From Pseudomonas fluorescens (GTDB lineage Bacteria > Pseudomonadota > Gammaproteobacteria > Pseudomonadales > Pseudomonadaceae): 64,000 nucleotides of DNA. The stretch's first letter is position 1; each line of letters starts with the position of its first letter. Of the stretch, positions 8,727-16,721 are shown one piece after another. The stretch spans positions 1 to 64,000 of the forward strand of contig NZ_MSDF01000054.1 of assembly GCF_002022275.1 (NCBI RefSeq), written 5' to 3'. The position numbers and the translations under genes were made by a program. Below the pieces are notes generated by a model. It had not been told where the DNA came from, did no database searches, and saw only the letters and a program-made list of their open reading frames with translations.

Positions 8727-8814
8727 GTGGGAGCGGGCTTGCCTGCGATAGCGGTAGTTCAATCACCCTCTTTAGTGACTGATACACCGCTATCGCAGGC
8801 AAGCCAGCTCCCAC
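8727..8814. repeat. REPIN
   Basis: Inverted pair of REP arms between the acnB terminator and the convergent transporter gene. Left arm is the GAGCGGGC form, right arm the GAGCTGGC form. Confidence 0.9.
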
Positions 8815-8834
8815 AGTTTTGATCGCGGCAGACC

Positions 8835-10112
8835 TTACCCAATCAGCGAATACACCAACGCTGTAATCGCCACCAAGCCAACAGCCGTCACAAACACATT
8901 GGACGCCTGCCCACGGTATTTGGCCATGGCCGGCACCTTGCGGATCGCGTACATCGGCATCAGGAACAGGATCGATGCGATCACCGGGCCGCCCAGGGTC
9001 TCGATCATGCCGAGAATGCTCGGATTAAGCGTGGCGACCAGCCAGCACACCACCAGCATGAACGCAGCGGTCATGCGATCCAGGGACTTGGCCCCCGGAC
9101 GGCGACCGGTCTTCAGCACCAGGCCTTTAAGGCCTTCGCTGGCGCCGATGTAGTGACCCAGGAACGACTTGGCAATCGCCACAAACGCAATCAACGGTGC
9201 GGCGAAGGCGATGGTCGGGTTGTCGAAGTGGTTGGCCAGGTACGACAGGATCGACAGGTTCTGCGCCTTCGCCTCTGCCAACTGCGCCGGCGACAGAGTC
9301 AGCACACAGCTGAACACAAAGAACAGCACCATCACCACCATCAGCAGGTGCGCGCGGGACAGGATCTGCGAGCTGCGCTCATCGGCGTTTGCGCCGTACT
9401 GGCGCTTCTGGTCAACCGCAAAAGCCGAAATGATCGGCGAATGGTTGAACGAGAACACCATCACCGGAATCGCCAGCCACAGCGTGCTCAGCAATGCTGA
9501 CGGCGCCGGCACCTCACGCGCGGTGCTGAGAATGCCACCGTTCCAGTGCGGGATCAGGTACACCGCCAGAAACAGCAAAGCGACGATAAACGGATACACC
9601 ATCAGGCTCATGGCCTTGACGATCACTCTCTCACCGCAACGCACCACGGCCAGCAGGCCAAGGATCAGCACAAACGCCAGGATCGCCCGTGGCGGCGGCA
9701 GGATGTGCAGTTGGTGTTCCATAAAGCTGCCGACGGTGTTGGTCAGCGCCACGCTATAGATCAGCAGGATGGGGAAGATCGCGAAGAAGTACAGCAAGGT
9801 GATCAGCGCGCCGGCCTTGATACCAAAATGCTCTTCGACCACATCGGTAATGTCGGAGCCTTCCCGGCCGGACAGTACGAAACGGGTCAGGCCACGGTGG
9901 GCAAAGAACGTCATCGGAAACGCCAGCAGCGCCAGGATCACCAGCGGCCAAAAGCCCCCGAGGCCCGCGTTGATGGGCAAAAACAAGGTACCGGCGCCAA
10001 TGGCGGTGCCGAACAAGCCAAGCATCCAGGTGGTGTCCTGGCGGCTCCAGCTTGTGAGGGTTGCAGGTGTCGTCTCATAGCGTTCGTCGACGCTATTGGC
10101 CTGATCATTCAT
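8835..10112 (-). CDS. SdaC/HAAAP-family amino acid transporter
   Basis: Inner-membrane permease of 425 residues with about 11 hydrophobic segments. The N-terminal motif GTAIGAGTLFLPINAGLGG is typical of the HAAAP family (serine transporter SdaC, threonine transporter TdcC). The loop GREGSDITDVVEEHFG and the FNHSPIISAF segment also fit SdaC. Serine or threonine uptake by proton symport is therefore likely, but substrate is not proven. I chose MNDQANS as start: GGAG lies nine bases upstream, whereas the longer reading begins inside that ribosome site. Single-gene transcription unit. Confidence 0.85.
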   Translation of the reverse strand: MNDQANSVDERYETTPATLTSWSRQDTTWMLGLFGTAIGAGTLFLPINAGLGGFWPLVILALLAFPMTFFAHRGLTRFVLSGREGSDITDVVEEHFGIKAGALITLLYFFAIFPILLIYSVALTNTVGSFMEHQLHILPPPRAILAFVLILGLLAVVRCGERVIVKAMSLMVYPFIVALLFLAVYLIPHWNGGILSTAREVPAPSALLSTLWLAIPVMVFSFNHSPIISAFAVDQKRQYGANADERSSQILSRAHLLMVVMVLFFVFSCVLTLSPAQLAEAKAQNLSILSYLANHFDNPTIAFAAPLIAFVAIAKSFLGHYIGASEGLKGLVLKTGRRPGAKSLDRMTAAFMLVVCWLVATLNPSILGMIETLGGPVIASILFLMPMYAIRKVPAMAKYRGQASNVFVTAVGLVAITALVYSLIG

Positions 10113-10695
10113 CCGGTCGGATCTCCGCATTGACATGGCCGGGGCGAGTCAGAAAACCTGACAGGCAGCGCCCCAGCCATAGAAGGGGCCGGATTGTCCG
10201 GGATTCTTCTGAATAAGCAAAGACTTAGCTGAGGAACGGTTGCCCGGTGCAGAGGGTCAAGGACACTCAAAAGCAGCGATTTCCATAGGTTTTCAGAATT
10301 TTTCCGGGACTTTTTCGACGAGCTTCAACAGCCCAGCGATGAGCCTTTGAAAAATACTGCGTGCAGACGTGAGTGATCGTCAGAAATGAAATCAATAACA
10401 ATAGAATTGAGGACAAAGCGCGTATCAAACTATTCCGCCCGTGTCCAAAATTGCAGTTTAAGGCTGTGTCTAAGTTAAACGTTGCGCTCAAGACTTTGCA
10501 GATCGCGACAGTACGGATTGAAGAACATCATAATAGCGAGCAGCTAATTTTCCTGGAGTTTGCATATATCAGCGACTCGGCAAGAACGTGAAGATAATTT
10601 TACTGTGAATATGCATTTACTGGACTATCAATATCACTCAAGTTTTAGTGTGTTTTTTAAGTCTATTTTCATTTCGAATCTGGAGTATCACCACA
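10113..10695. other. 580-base intergenic region of lowered GC
   Basis: Divergent spacer between the transporter and the FAD oxidoreductase. It is visibly more A/T-rich than its surroundings, especially 10360-10690. Short overlapping open frames occur on both strands, but none has a ribosome site or family resemblance. I see no clear promoter, terminator or RNA gene. The composition suggests acquired DNA or a long regulatory spacer. Confidence 0.5.
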
Positions 10696-12057
10696 ATGAC
10701 CTCCCAGGCATCCTCAAATCAGCTTGCTGAGCTATCTTCAGCACTGCAAGACTCCGGTTGTGAAATCCTGCCTAACGACTATTTCTCCAGTGTGGAAACT
10801 CGTGGCAGGAACAGTGCACATGTTGCACATCCTGGGTTGATTGTGCGCTGCGCTTCGCCGAAAACGCTGCAGCTTGCATGGGATATGGCGCGAGCGCAGG
10901 AGCTACCCGTTTGCATCCATAGTACCGGCCGGGACTGGAGGGGGCGCTCTTTGAAGGACAACAGTGTCGTGCTCGATTTATCCGCAATGAACGCAATTAA
11001 AATCGACGTCGATGCGCTTGAGGTATCGATTGAAGGAGGGGTCACCACGTCGCAACTGAATAACTTCCTCCGCGACTACGACCTGGTCACGGTGATTGGC
11101 AACGAAGGCTCAGTGGGTATGGCCGGCTTTCTGATGGGGGGCGGCTACGGCCCACTGATGATGCGTTACGGTTTGGGTTGTGACAATTTGATCGCGGCAG
11201 ACATCTTGTTACCCAATGGCGAAAAAGTGTTCTGCGACGATAACCACGAGCCGCAGCTTTTCTGGGCGATTCGGGGCGGTGGCGGTAATTTTGGTGTGCT
11301 GGTTAGTGCGCGCTTGCGCCTGTATGCACCGCCAGCGCTGTATTCAGGATCGGTCGTATTCCCATGGAAAGATGCAGCGGCAGCGCTCGAGTGTTATGAG
11401 CAGGCGATGCATTGCGCGTCGGAGGCGCTTTTCGGCTCAGTGGCGATGGTGGTCGGGCCCGCCGGAAAGCCGATATTAGTCGTCTCACTGATCTGGACGG
11501 CAGGACTTGAGCAAGGCATACGGGCATTTGAAGATCTGGCCGCGGTGGGCGACCCGATAAACGCCAAAGCCGGTCTTATCAACCCAACGGATGTACTCGC
11601 GCTCACCGACGGAAAACTACCGGCCGGACGTGGTTATGAAGTCGGCACAGGCTGGTTTGATAGACTATCGACGTCAACCATCAGCACCCTGATCGCGGCA
11701 TTTGACGCCCGCAGCTCCGATTTGAGCTCGATCATCATTCATCATTGCCATGGAGTTGCAACCGCCGTCGCGCCGAACGCTACGGCTTTTGGCATGCGCA
11801 AACCGCATTTCACCGCGCTGATCTATGGCAGTTGGCTGCCTGACTCCGGAGACGGAAAGGTACACAGCGCCTGGGTGAACACGCTGAACGCTGCGCTTTC
11901 TACAACGGCGTTACCGGGCGGCTACGCGAATTTATTGCCCGACGGCGCAGAGGAGCAAATCGCCCATGCCTATGGCGAGAACGGCATTCAGCTTGCGCAG
12001 CTAAAGAGACGGTTTGATCCAAGCGGAGTTCTAGCCGCGATACCGCTTCCAAAATGA
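10696..12057 (+). CDS. FAD-dependent oxidoreductase (VAO/BBE type) lacking covalent-FAD residues
   Basis: FAD_binding_4 (PCMH/VAO) protein of 453 residues. The FAD domain includes NSVVLDLSAMNAIKID, the glycine-rich MAGFLMGGGYGPLMMRYGLGCDN and FWAIRGGGGNFGV, followed by a substrate domain. In bicovalent relatives FAD is bound through a His in SGGHS and a Cys in GxCxxVG. Here these positions are Arg79 (STGRDWRG) and about Glu137 (IGNEGSVG), so FAD is probably non-covalent. The BBE C-terminal motif is also weak. There is no signal peptide. TGGAG lies ten bases before the chosen ATG. Base composition is lower in GC than neighbours. A TetR gene follows on the same strand. The substrate is unknown. 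Confidence 0.8.
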   Translation: MTSQASSNQLAELSSALQDSGCEILPNDYFSSVETRGRNSAHVAHPGLIVRCASPKTLQLAWDMARAQELPVCIHSTGRDWRGRSLKDNSVVLDLSAMNAIKIDVDALEVSIEGGVTTSQLNNFLRDYDLVTVIGNEGSVGMAGFLMGGGYGPLMMRYGLGCDNLIAADILLPNGEKVFCDDNHEPQLFWAIRGGGGNFGVLVSARLRLYAPPALYSGSVVFPWKDAAAALECYEQAMHCASEALFGSVAMVVGPAGKPILVVSLIWTAGLEQGIRAFEDLAAVGDPINAKAGLINPTDVLALTDGKLPAGRGYEVGTGWFDRLSTSTISTLIAAFDARSSDLSSIIIHHCHGVATAVAPNATAFGMRKPHFTALIYGSWLPDSGDGKVHSAWVNTLNAALSTTALPGGYANLLPDGAEEQIAHAYGENGIQLAQLKRRFDPSGVLAAIPLPK

Positions 12058-12083
12058 TTGCCATTTTTTTGAACAATGAAATT

Positions 12084-12235
12084 CAGGAATGAGGCAGCGC
12101 CGTCGATTTCACATGGTCATTCAGCGTTCAGTGTGCCAACCAATACTGAAAACCTTCGGCGGTTTCAGCGGGCTGTAGCGCAACACGAATAATACATTCC
12201 CGAACAAATCTATTTTAGAATGGCCCTCATTCCTG
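12084..12235. promoter_or_regulatory. Distant 11-bp inverted repeat before the TetR gene
   Basis: CAGGAATGAGG at 12084-12094 is repeated inverted as CCTCATTCCTG at 12225-12235, in the 220-base spacer between the oxidoreductase and tetR. It could be a pair of operator half-sites or an RNA stem. A/T-rich TATTTTAGAAT at about 12211 may hold the tetR -10. Confidence 0.3.
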
Positions 12236-12277
12236 TACTTTCGAGCAGTGCCCGCCTTTACCTCTGAGAGCCCCGCC

Positions 12278-12892
12278 ATGCCTCGCGTTTCCCGCAAACA
12301 AGCCGAACTCAATCGCGAAATCATCGTCGAGGCCGCTACGCATTTGTTTCGCGAGCGCGGGCTGCACGGTATCAGCCTGTCAGATGTGATGGCTGCCGCC
12401 GGGCTGACCCATGGTGGCTTCTACGGGCACTTTGCGTCCAAGGAAGCACTGGCCACCGAGGCGTGCCAGAAGGCGTTCGAGCAATCAAACCTTGGCTGGC
12501 AGGAAAAAATCAGCGCCAGTACTGACCAACGGGCTGCGCGCGAAGCCATCCTGCGCCCGTATTTTTTGGCCTCTCACCGCGATAACCCTGGCGATGGCTG
12601 CCCGATTTCGGCATTCACCCCGGACATGTGCCATGAACCCGCCGACACAGCCTTGCAACACGCGTTCATCGACGGCGTAGAGCAATCGCTGGATGTTTTT
12701 GCGCAACTTCAGGATGACGACCGCCAGGCCTTGCTCGCCAAGTACGCGATGATGATCGGGGCACTGACCCTTGCTCGAGCGACACGAGGAAATGCTTTAT
12801 CGGATGAGTTTCTTGAAGCCGCGCGAAATACGCTGTTGCCCGAGCATAAGCCCGCCGCAGCCGTTGACAGCAAAACGAAAGCCACCGCATGA
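12278..12892 (+). CDS. TetR-family transcriptional regulator
   Basis: DNA-binding regulator of 204 residues. The N-terminal helix-turn-helix is classic: LFRERGLHGISLSDVMAAAGLTHGGFYGHFASKEALATEA. The C-terminal ligand domain carries GDGCPISAFTPDMCH and resembles the TetR subgroup often found beside oxidoreductases and isochorismatase-like genes. I start it at MPRVSRKQAE, preceded by GAGAG. It lies 220 bases after the FAD oxidoreductase and seven bases before a small Thr-rich open frame with attenuator structure, so it could control either side. Ligand unknown. Confidence 0.88.
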   Translation: MPRVSRKQAELNREIIVEAATHLFRERGLHGISLSDVMAAAGLTHGGFYGHFASKEALATEACQKAFEQSNLGWQEKISASTDQRAAREAILRPYFLASHRDNPGDGCPISAFTPDMCHEPADTALQHAFIDGVEQSLDVFAQLQDDDRQALLAKYAMMIGALTLARATRGNALSDEFLEAARNTLLPEHKPAAAVDSKTKATA

Positions 12893-12899
12893 TCCGGCC

Positions 12900-12983
12900 A
12901 TGAACCTTATTCAGAGTCACCTCACCCGCACCACCACGACCGCCTGCGGCGGGTCGGGTGGTTGCCGTGGGTGCTTGAACTAG
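12900..12983 (+). CDS. Candidate Thr-rich leader peptide (27 aa)
   Basis: Short open frame beginning ATG-AAC-CTT seven bases after the tetR stop. It contains TRTTTTACGGSGGCRGC, with five Thr codons among six successive codons. These codons form the 5' arm of a strong hairpin (12930-12946 with 12948-12968), and the frame ends 20 bases before a terminator hairpin. That is the classic layout of a transcription attenuator. There is no good Shine-Dalgarno, which is the main weakness. The peptide may instead be a by-product of GC-rich RNA structure. Confidence 0.45.
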   Translation: MNLIQSHLTRTTTTACGGSGGCRGCLN

Positions 12984-13003
12984 ATACACCCCCGGAATAA
13001 CCC

Positions 13004-13035
13004 AAGGCCCCGCCAGCAATGGACGGGGCCTTTTT
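13004..13035 (+). terminator. Terminator hairpin of the candidate attenuator
   Basis: Nine-bp stem AAGGCCCCG/CGGGGCCTT with an 11-base loop and a T run, 38 bases before the hydrolase start. GGCGGG at 12948-12953 can pair with CCCGCC at 13009-13014, which would break the terminator and so supply an antiterminator. It could also simply end the tetR transcript. Confidence 0.8.
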
Positions 13036-13072
13036 ATTGCTCCGCCACCTGGCAATCACAAGGAGCAACACC

Positions 13073-13597
13073 ATGAGCGCAGCCCTGCTGATCATCGATA
13101 TGCAAATCGGCCTGTTTGATGGCCCGGACAAGCCGTTCGAACGCGAACGTGTACTGGAAACCATCAACACGCTTATCCAGCGCACTCGCAAGGCCGACGC
13201 ACCGATCTTCGTCGCCCGCCATACCGGCCCGGCAGGCTCGCCAATCGAAGCAGGCAGCCCGCTCTGGCAGCTATGGCCCGGGCTGGATGTCGACACAGCT
13301 CGCGACCATCTGTTCAATAAAACCCGGCCGAGTTGTTTCCTGGGCACTGATCTGGCGCAGCAACTGGCAGCAGCGCACGTCAATGAGCTGGTGGTTGTCG
13401 GGATGAAAACCCAGTTTTGTGTCGACACAACATGCCGCGTGGCGGTGGAGCTAGGGTTCTCAGTGGTATTGCCGGAAGACGCCCATACCTGCATGGACAC
13501 TCCGGCACTGAAGGCTGAGGCGATCATTGAGCATCACAACGCCACACTGGCCGGGGCGTTTGTGAAGCGTGTGAAAGCGCTGGACGTCTGGCGCTGA
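13073..13597 (+). CDS. Isochorismatase-family cysteine hydrolase
   Basis: Cytoplasmic alpha/beta hydrolase of 174 residues. The catalytic triad of the family is visible: Asp in LLIIDMQIGLF, Lys in FNKTRPSCFLGTDL, and the nucleophilic Cys in VVVGMKTQFCVDTTCR. The cis-peptide region VVGMKT also fits. Family members hydrolyse isochorismate, nicotinamide, N-carbamoyl amines or related amides, so the substrate is open. AGGAG lies seven bases before the ATG. The gene follows tetR through a leader with terminator and possible antiterminator, suggesting conditional read-through. Confidence 0.88.
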   Translation: MSAALLIIDMQIGLFDGPDKPFERERVLETINTLIQRTRKADAPIFVARHTGPAGSPIEAGSPLWQLWPGLDVDTARDHLFNKTRPSCFLGTDLAQQLAAAHVNELVVVGMKTQFCVDTTCRVAVELGFSVVLPEDAHTCMDTPALKAEAIIEHHNATLAGAFVKRVKALDVWR

Positions 13598-13602
13598 TAC
13601 GC

Positions 13603-13935
13603 TCAAAAAGCAGAGGTTTCGATATTCGCATCGCGCAGTTCGCTTTTTATAGCGTTCTGCGCCATATCCAGTTTTTCGACCAGCTCGGCAGTCTCGTGGG
13701 CAGTCAGTGCAATAACCGGCCGGTCCCAATCGAAGTTCTTGATGACATTGATGTGAAACCCGCCCGTTGCATCAAACTCCGGATACCAACCGACGTCCAG
13801 CAACAGTCCTCCGGCGAATTCTACCTGGAGCATATCTTCCTTCAACAGGTCGGCCTGCTCCGCTACCGCGATATCCTGCAAGTGCGACAGATCGTCATGA
13901 GTAACGGTCCCACCTGTAAAATTCAACGAAATCAA
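13603..13935 (-). CDS. Putative immunity protein (110 aa), TTG start
   Basis: Small acidic protein of 110 residues without signal peptide. It contains LLLDVGWYPEFDATGGFHINVIKNFDWDRPV followed by a helical C terminus (HETAELVEKLDMAQNAIK), the look of immunity proteins from contact-dependent or Rhs toxin systems. A perfect AGGAGG sits eight bases before a TTG codon. That TTG overlaps the stop of the upstream gene as TTGA, so translation is coupled. No better start exists in frame. Immunity function is inferred from size, acidity, order and coupling. Confidence 0.6.
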   Translation of the reverse strand: MISLNFTGGTVTHDDLSHLQDIAVAEQADLLKEDMLQVEFAGGLLLDVGWYPEFDATGGFHINVIKNFDWDRPVIALTAHETAELVEKLDMAQNAIKSELRDANIETSAF

Positions 13936-14300
13936 TTTGTTAACCTCCTGAATTCCTGTTCGGAAATTGGATGACCATGAACAGCGCCGGCACTGGTCTC
14001 TACACGAACCCAACAACTGAGCTTACCTTGGCTGGCGCCTATGCAATGCGGGAACTCCATCACTTTCCAGGGTCTTGCGTTAGTCGTCTGCATGCCATTT
14101 TTACAGGCCTCTCTTTCAAGCTTTTCAATAGCGATGCCTGGCCTGTACTTGGCAGGGCCATTAAGCGTACTGGCTATTACAGTTCGCCAGGGTGTAAGTG
14201 TTGATGGGCTGTGTTTGTAACCGTACGGCGTCCATTCGATCTCTTCATGCGTGGCAGGAACAAGCATCCATGTCGTCTCTGCTGGAGGGAAAGTCGACAA
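13932..14300 (-). CDS. Probable orphan toxin C-terminal domain (122 aa), possibly a remnant
   Basis: Basic protein of about 122 residues with TTG as the first possible start; an ATG 11 codons later is an alternative. The N-terminal part, IEWTPYGYKHSPS, recalls the end of Rhs cores (YTPYGH). The C-terminal part includes IEKLEREACKNG, PWKVMEF, IGASQGKLSCWVRVETSAG and VHGHPIS, which looks like a polymorphic-toxin C-terminal domain. Frame remains open back to a TAA at 14355-14357, so no Rhs or hemagglutinin core is attached. It overlaps the next gene, the putative immunity gene, by TTGA. Likely a displaced toxin tip kept with its immunity gene. The toxin activity is not identifiable by eye. Confidence 0.5.
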   Translation of the reverse strand: MSTFPPAETTWMLVPATHEEIEWTPYGYKHSPSTLTPWRTVIASTLNGPAKYRPGIAIEKLEREACKNGMQTTNARPWKVMEFPHCIGASQGKLSCWVRVETSAGAVHGHPISEQEFRRLTN

Positions 14301-14448
14301 AATATGGCTCAGTAAATCGAGCCTGGACGGACGGTACGGAAATTCAGAATGGCCTTACGAAAGAAGAAAATTTTCTACCCGAACAAAACGCTCCATCTTA
14401 CAAATCCCGCATACTCCTCCTCTCAAACCCTTCAGGAAGAGCCTCCCG

Positions 14449-15402
14449 ATGTCCACCACTGTTCTGGTCCTGGTTGAAACCATCAACGAATACCTGCAAA
14501 TCATCGAGAGCAATGACTTTCATGTGATTCTGGCGCCAACGCCTGCTGAACGTGCGCAGGCGATCAAGGCGCACGGCGGGCAGATCAAGGCCGTGCTGAC
14601 GCGTGGGCCACTGGGCCTGTATGCGGAGGAAATCGCCGCGTTGCCGCTGCTGGAGATCATCTGCGTGATCGGCGCCGGCTATGAGCATGTGGACCTGCAG
14701 GCGGCGAGCAACCGTGGGATTGTGGTGACCAACGGCGCCGGGGTGAACGCACCGTCGGTGGCTGATCACGCCATGGCGTTGCTGCTGTCGCTGGTGCGCG
14801 GTATTCCTCAGACCGACGCCGCCGTGCGCCGCAGCGAGTGGCCGAAGGTGATGCGTCCGTCCCTGGGCGGCAAGCAGTTGGGCATTCTCGGGCTGGGTGC
14901 GGTAGGCATGGAAATCGCCAAACGCGCGTCGCTCGGGTTTGGCATGGAGGTGAGTTATCACAACCGCCAACCCCGTGATGACGTGGAGTACACCTACTGC
15001 GCAACGGCCGTGGAACTGGCACGCACCTCGGACTTCCTGATCCTGGCCACGCCCGGCGGCGCGAGTACCCGGCACCTGATCGATCGCCACGCGCTGGACG
15101 CGCTGGGGCCGCACGGCTTCCTCGTCAACATCGGACGCGGCAGCGTGGTGGTGACCGCCGACCTGGTGGCGGCACTCGAGCAACGACGTATCGGCGGCGC
15201 GGCATTGGATGTTTTCGACGATGAGCCCAAAGTGCCCGATGCACTGAAAAAACTCAGCAATACCGTGCTCACCTCCCATGTGGCCGGGCTGTCGCCGGAA
15301 GCGGCTCATGACACCGTGCAGCGTGTGGCCGACAACCTGGTGGAGTATTTCGCCGGTCGTCCGGTGCTGACGCCAGTAGCGTTGCCGCCACGCAATCCGT
15401 AA
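14449..15402 (+). CDS. D-isomer-specific 2-hydroxyacid dehydrogenase
   Basis: NAD(P)-dependent enzyme of 317 residues, related to glyoxylate/hydroxypyruvate reductases. The nucleotide-binding loop GILGLGAVGMEIAKRA is followed by NRQPRDDVEY. The catalytic Arg (NIGRGSVV), Glu (VFDDEPKVP) and His (TSHVAGLSPEA) are all present. I start it at MSTTVLVLVET, ten bases after AGGAAGA; the frame is open far upstream, but that stretch is antisense to the toxin remnant and lacks the family fold. Monocistronic. It reduces a 2-keto acid of unknown identity. Confidence 0.88.
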   Translation: MSTTVLVLVETINEYLQIIESNDFHVILAPTPAERAQAIKAHGGQIKAVLTRGPLGLYAEEIAALPLLEIICVIGAGYEHVDLQAASNRGIVVTNGAGVNAPSVADHAMALLLSLVRGIPQTDAAVRRSEWPKVMRPSLGGKQLGILGLGAVGMEIAKRASLGFGMEVSYHNRQPRDDVEYTYCATAVELARTSDFLILATPGGASTRHLIDRHALDALGPHGFLVNIGRGSVVVTADLVAALEQRRIGGAALDVFDDEPKVPDALKKLSNTVLTSHVAGLSPEAAHDTVQRVADNLVEYFAGRPVLTPVALPPRNP

Positions 15403-15632
15403 CGATCAGCCGACGCCGGGGGTGCTCAGGACGTCGGAGCATGGCCTGGCGAACGTCGGAATCGGCGCCCACCTGCCCTGCCGCGCCGCCCTGGTGATTT
15501 GAGCACATCAGGCCCGCTGATCATCCTGCAACACGCTAACCTATAAAGCCGCCCCGACCTTGTCGCGTGGCGGCTGTGCGCATTAGATTAGCCAATAGTC
15601 CAAGGCCTTTAGAATAAGCAGAAGGGATAAGC

Positions 15633-16700
15633 ATGGCGCTTAACGACCAATCCACCCAGATTCGCCCCGGCGAAGAACTGGACGCCAACCTGATCGACCC
15701 TTACCTCAAGGCCCATATTCCGGGCCTCAACGGCACGCCAAAGATCAGCCAGTTTCCCGGCGGTGCGTCGAACCTGACCTACCTGCTGGAATACCCGGGC
15801 CAGGAGTTCGTGCTGCGTCGCCCGCCGTTTGGCCATAAAGCCAAATCCGCCCACGACATGGGCCGCGAATACCGCATTTTGAATCAGCTCAAAGACGGCT
15901 TTCCGTATTGCCCCAAGGCTTACGTGCATTGCACCGATGAGTCGGTGATCGGCGCCGAGTTTTACGTGATGGAGCGGGTCAACGGCATCATCCTGCGTTC
16001 CGACATGCCCGCCGAACTCGGCCTGGACGCCAGCAAGACACAAACACTGTGCAAAAGCTTTATCGACAGGCTCGTTGAGCTGCATCAGGTGGACTACGCC
16101 GCGTGCGGCCTGGCGGACCTCGGCAAGCCGCAAGGCTATGTGCAACGCCAGATTCGCGGCTGGAGCGAGCGCTACGAAAAAGCCCTGACGCCGGATGCGC
16201 CGAGCTGGGAAGCCGTGCGTGCCTGGCTGAACGACAAGATGCCCGCCGATCACCCGACCACCAGCCTGGTGCACAACGACTACCGCTTCGACAACGTGAT
16301 CCTCGACCCGCATAACCCGATGCAAATCATCGGCGTGCTGGACTGGGAGCTGACCACCCTCGGCGACCCGCTGATGGACCTAGGCAACACCCTCGCCTAC
16401 TGGATCGAGGCCGCCGACCCGGCGCCGGTACAACTGATGCGCCGCCAGCCGAGCAACGCGCCGGGCATGCTTACCCGTCGTGAATTTGTCGACTACTACG
16501 CCGAACGCGCGGGCATTCAGATCGACAATTTCGATTTCTACTACACCTACGGCCTGTTCCGCCTGGCCGGCATCGTGCAGCAGATCTACTACCGTTTTTT
16601 CCACGGCCAGACCCAGGATAAACGCTTTGCGCAGTTCATCCACATGAACAAGCTGCTGGAGCAAATGAGCCTGAACGTCATCAGCAAATCAGCCCTCTGA
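15633..16700 (+). CDS. APH-fold phosphotransferase family protein (ACAD10-like)
   Basis: Kinase-like protein of 355 residues. It shows the phosphotransferase pattern: N-lobe FPGGASNLTYLLEY, catalytic loop LVHNDYRFDNVIL and metal site GVLDWELTTLGDPLMDLGN. This subgroup usually sits with acyl-CoA dehydrogenases and SDR enzymes. In actinobacteria and mammals it is fused to acyl-CoA dehydrogenase (ACAD10/11), where it phosphorylates hydroxyacyl-CoA. Here the next gene, 21 bases on, is an SDR. Together they suggest hydroxy-fatty-acid breakdown, which is inference. Confidence 0.85.
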   Translation: MALNDQSTQIRPGEELDANLIDPYLKAHIPGLNGTPKISQFPGGASNLTYLLEYPGQEFVLRRPPFGHKAKSAHDMGREYRILNQLKDGFPYCPKAYVHCTDESVIGAEFYVMERVNGIILRSDMPAELGLDASKTQTLCKSFIDRLVELHQVDYAACGLADLGKPQGYVQRQIRGWSERYEKALTPDAPSWEAVRAWLNDKMPADHPTTSLVHNDYRFDNVILDPHNPMQIIGVLDWELTTLGDPLMDLGNTLAYWIEAADPAPVQLMRRQPSNAPGMLTRREFVDYYAERAGIQIDNFDFYYTYGLFRLAGIVQQIYYRFFHGQTQDKRFAQFIHMNKLLEQMSLNVISKSAL

Positions 16701-16721
16701 CTAAAAGCACAAGGAACCTTC

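Noticed and set aside
5976..8762. 928-codon open frame antisense to acnB
   Set aside because: Shadow of the highly GC-biased acnB codons; product rich in His, Gln and Arg without family features or ribosome site.
10267..10591. Overlapping 74- and 72-codon frames in the low-GC spacer
   Set aside because: On opposite strands over the same DNA, no ribosome sites, no resemblance to known proteins.
14251..14448. N-terminal extension of the 2-hydroxyacid dehydrogenase
   Set aside because: Antisense to the toxin-like gene, lacks the family fold; ATG at 14449 has a ribosome site.
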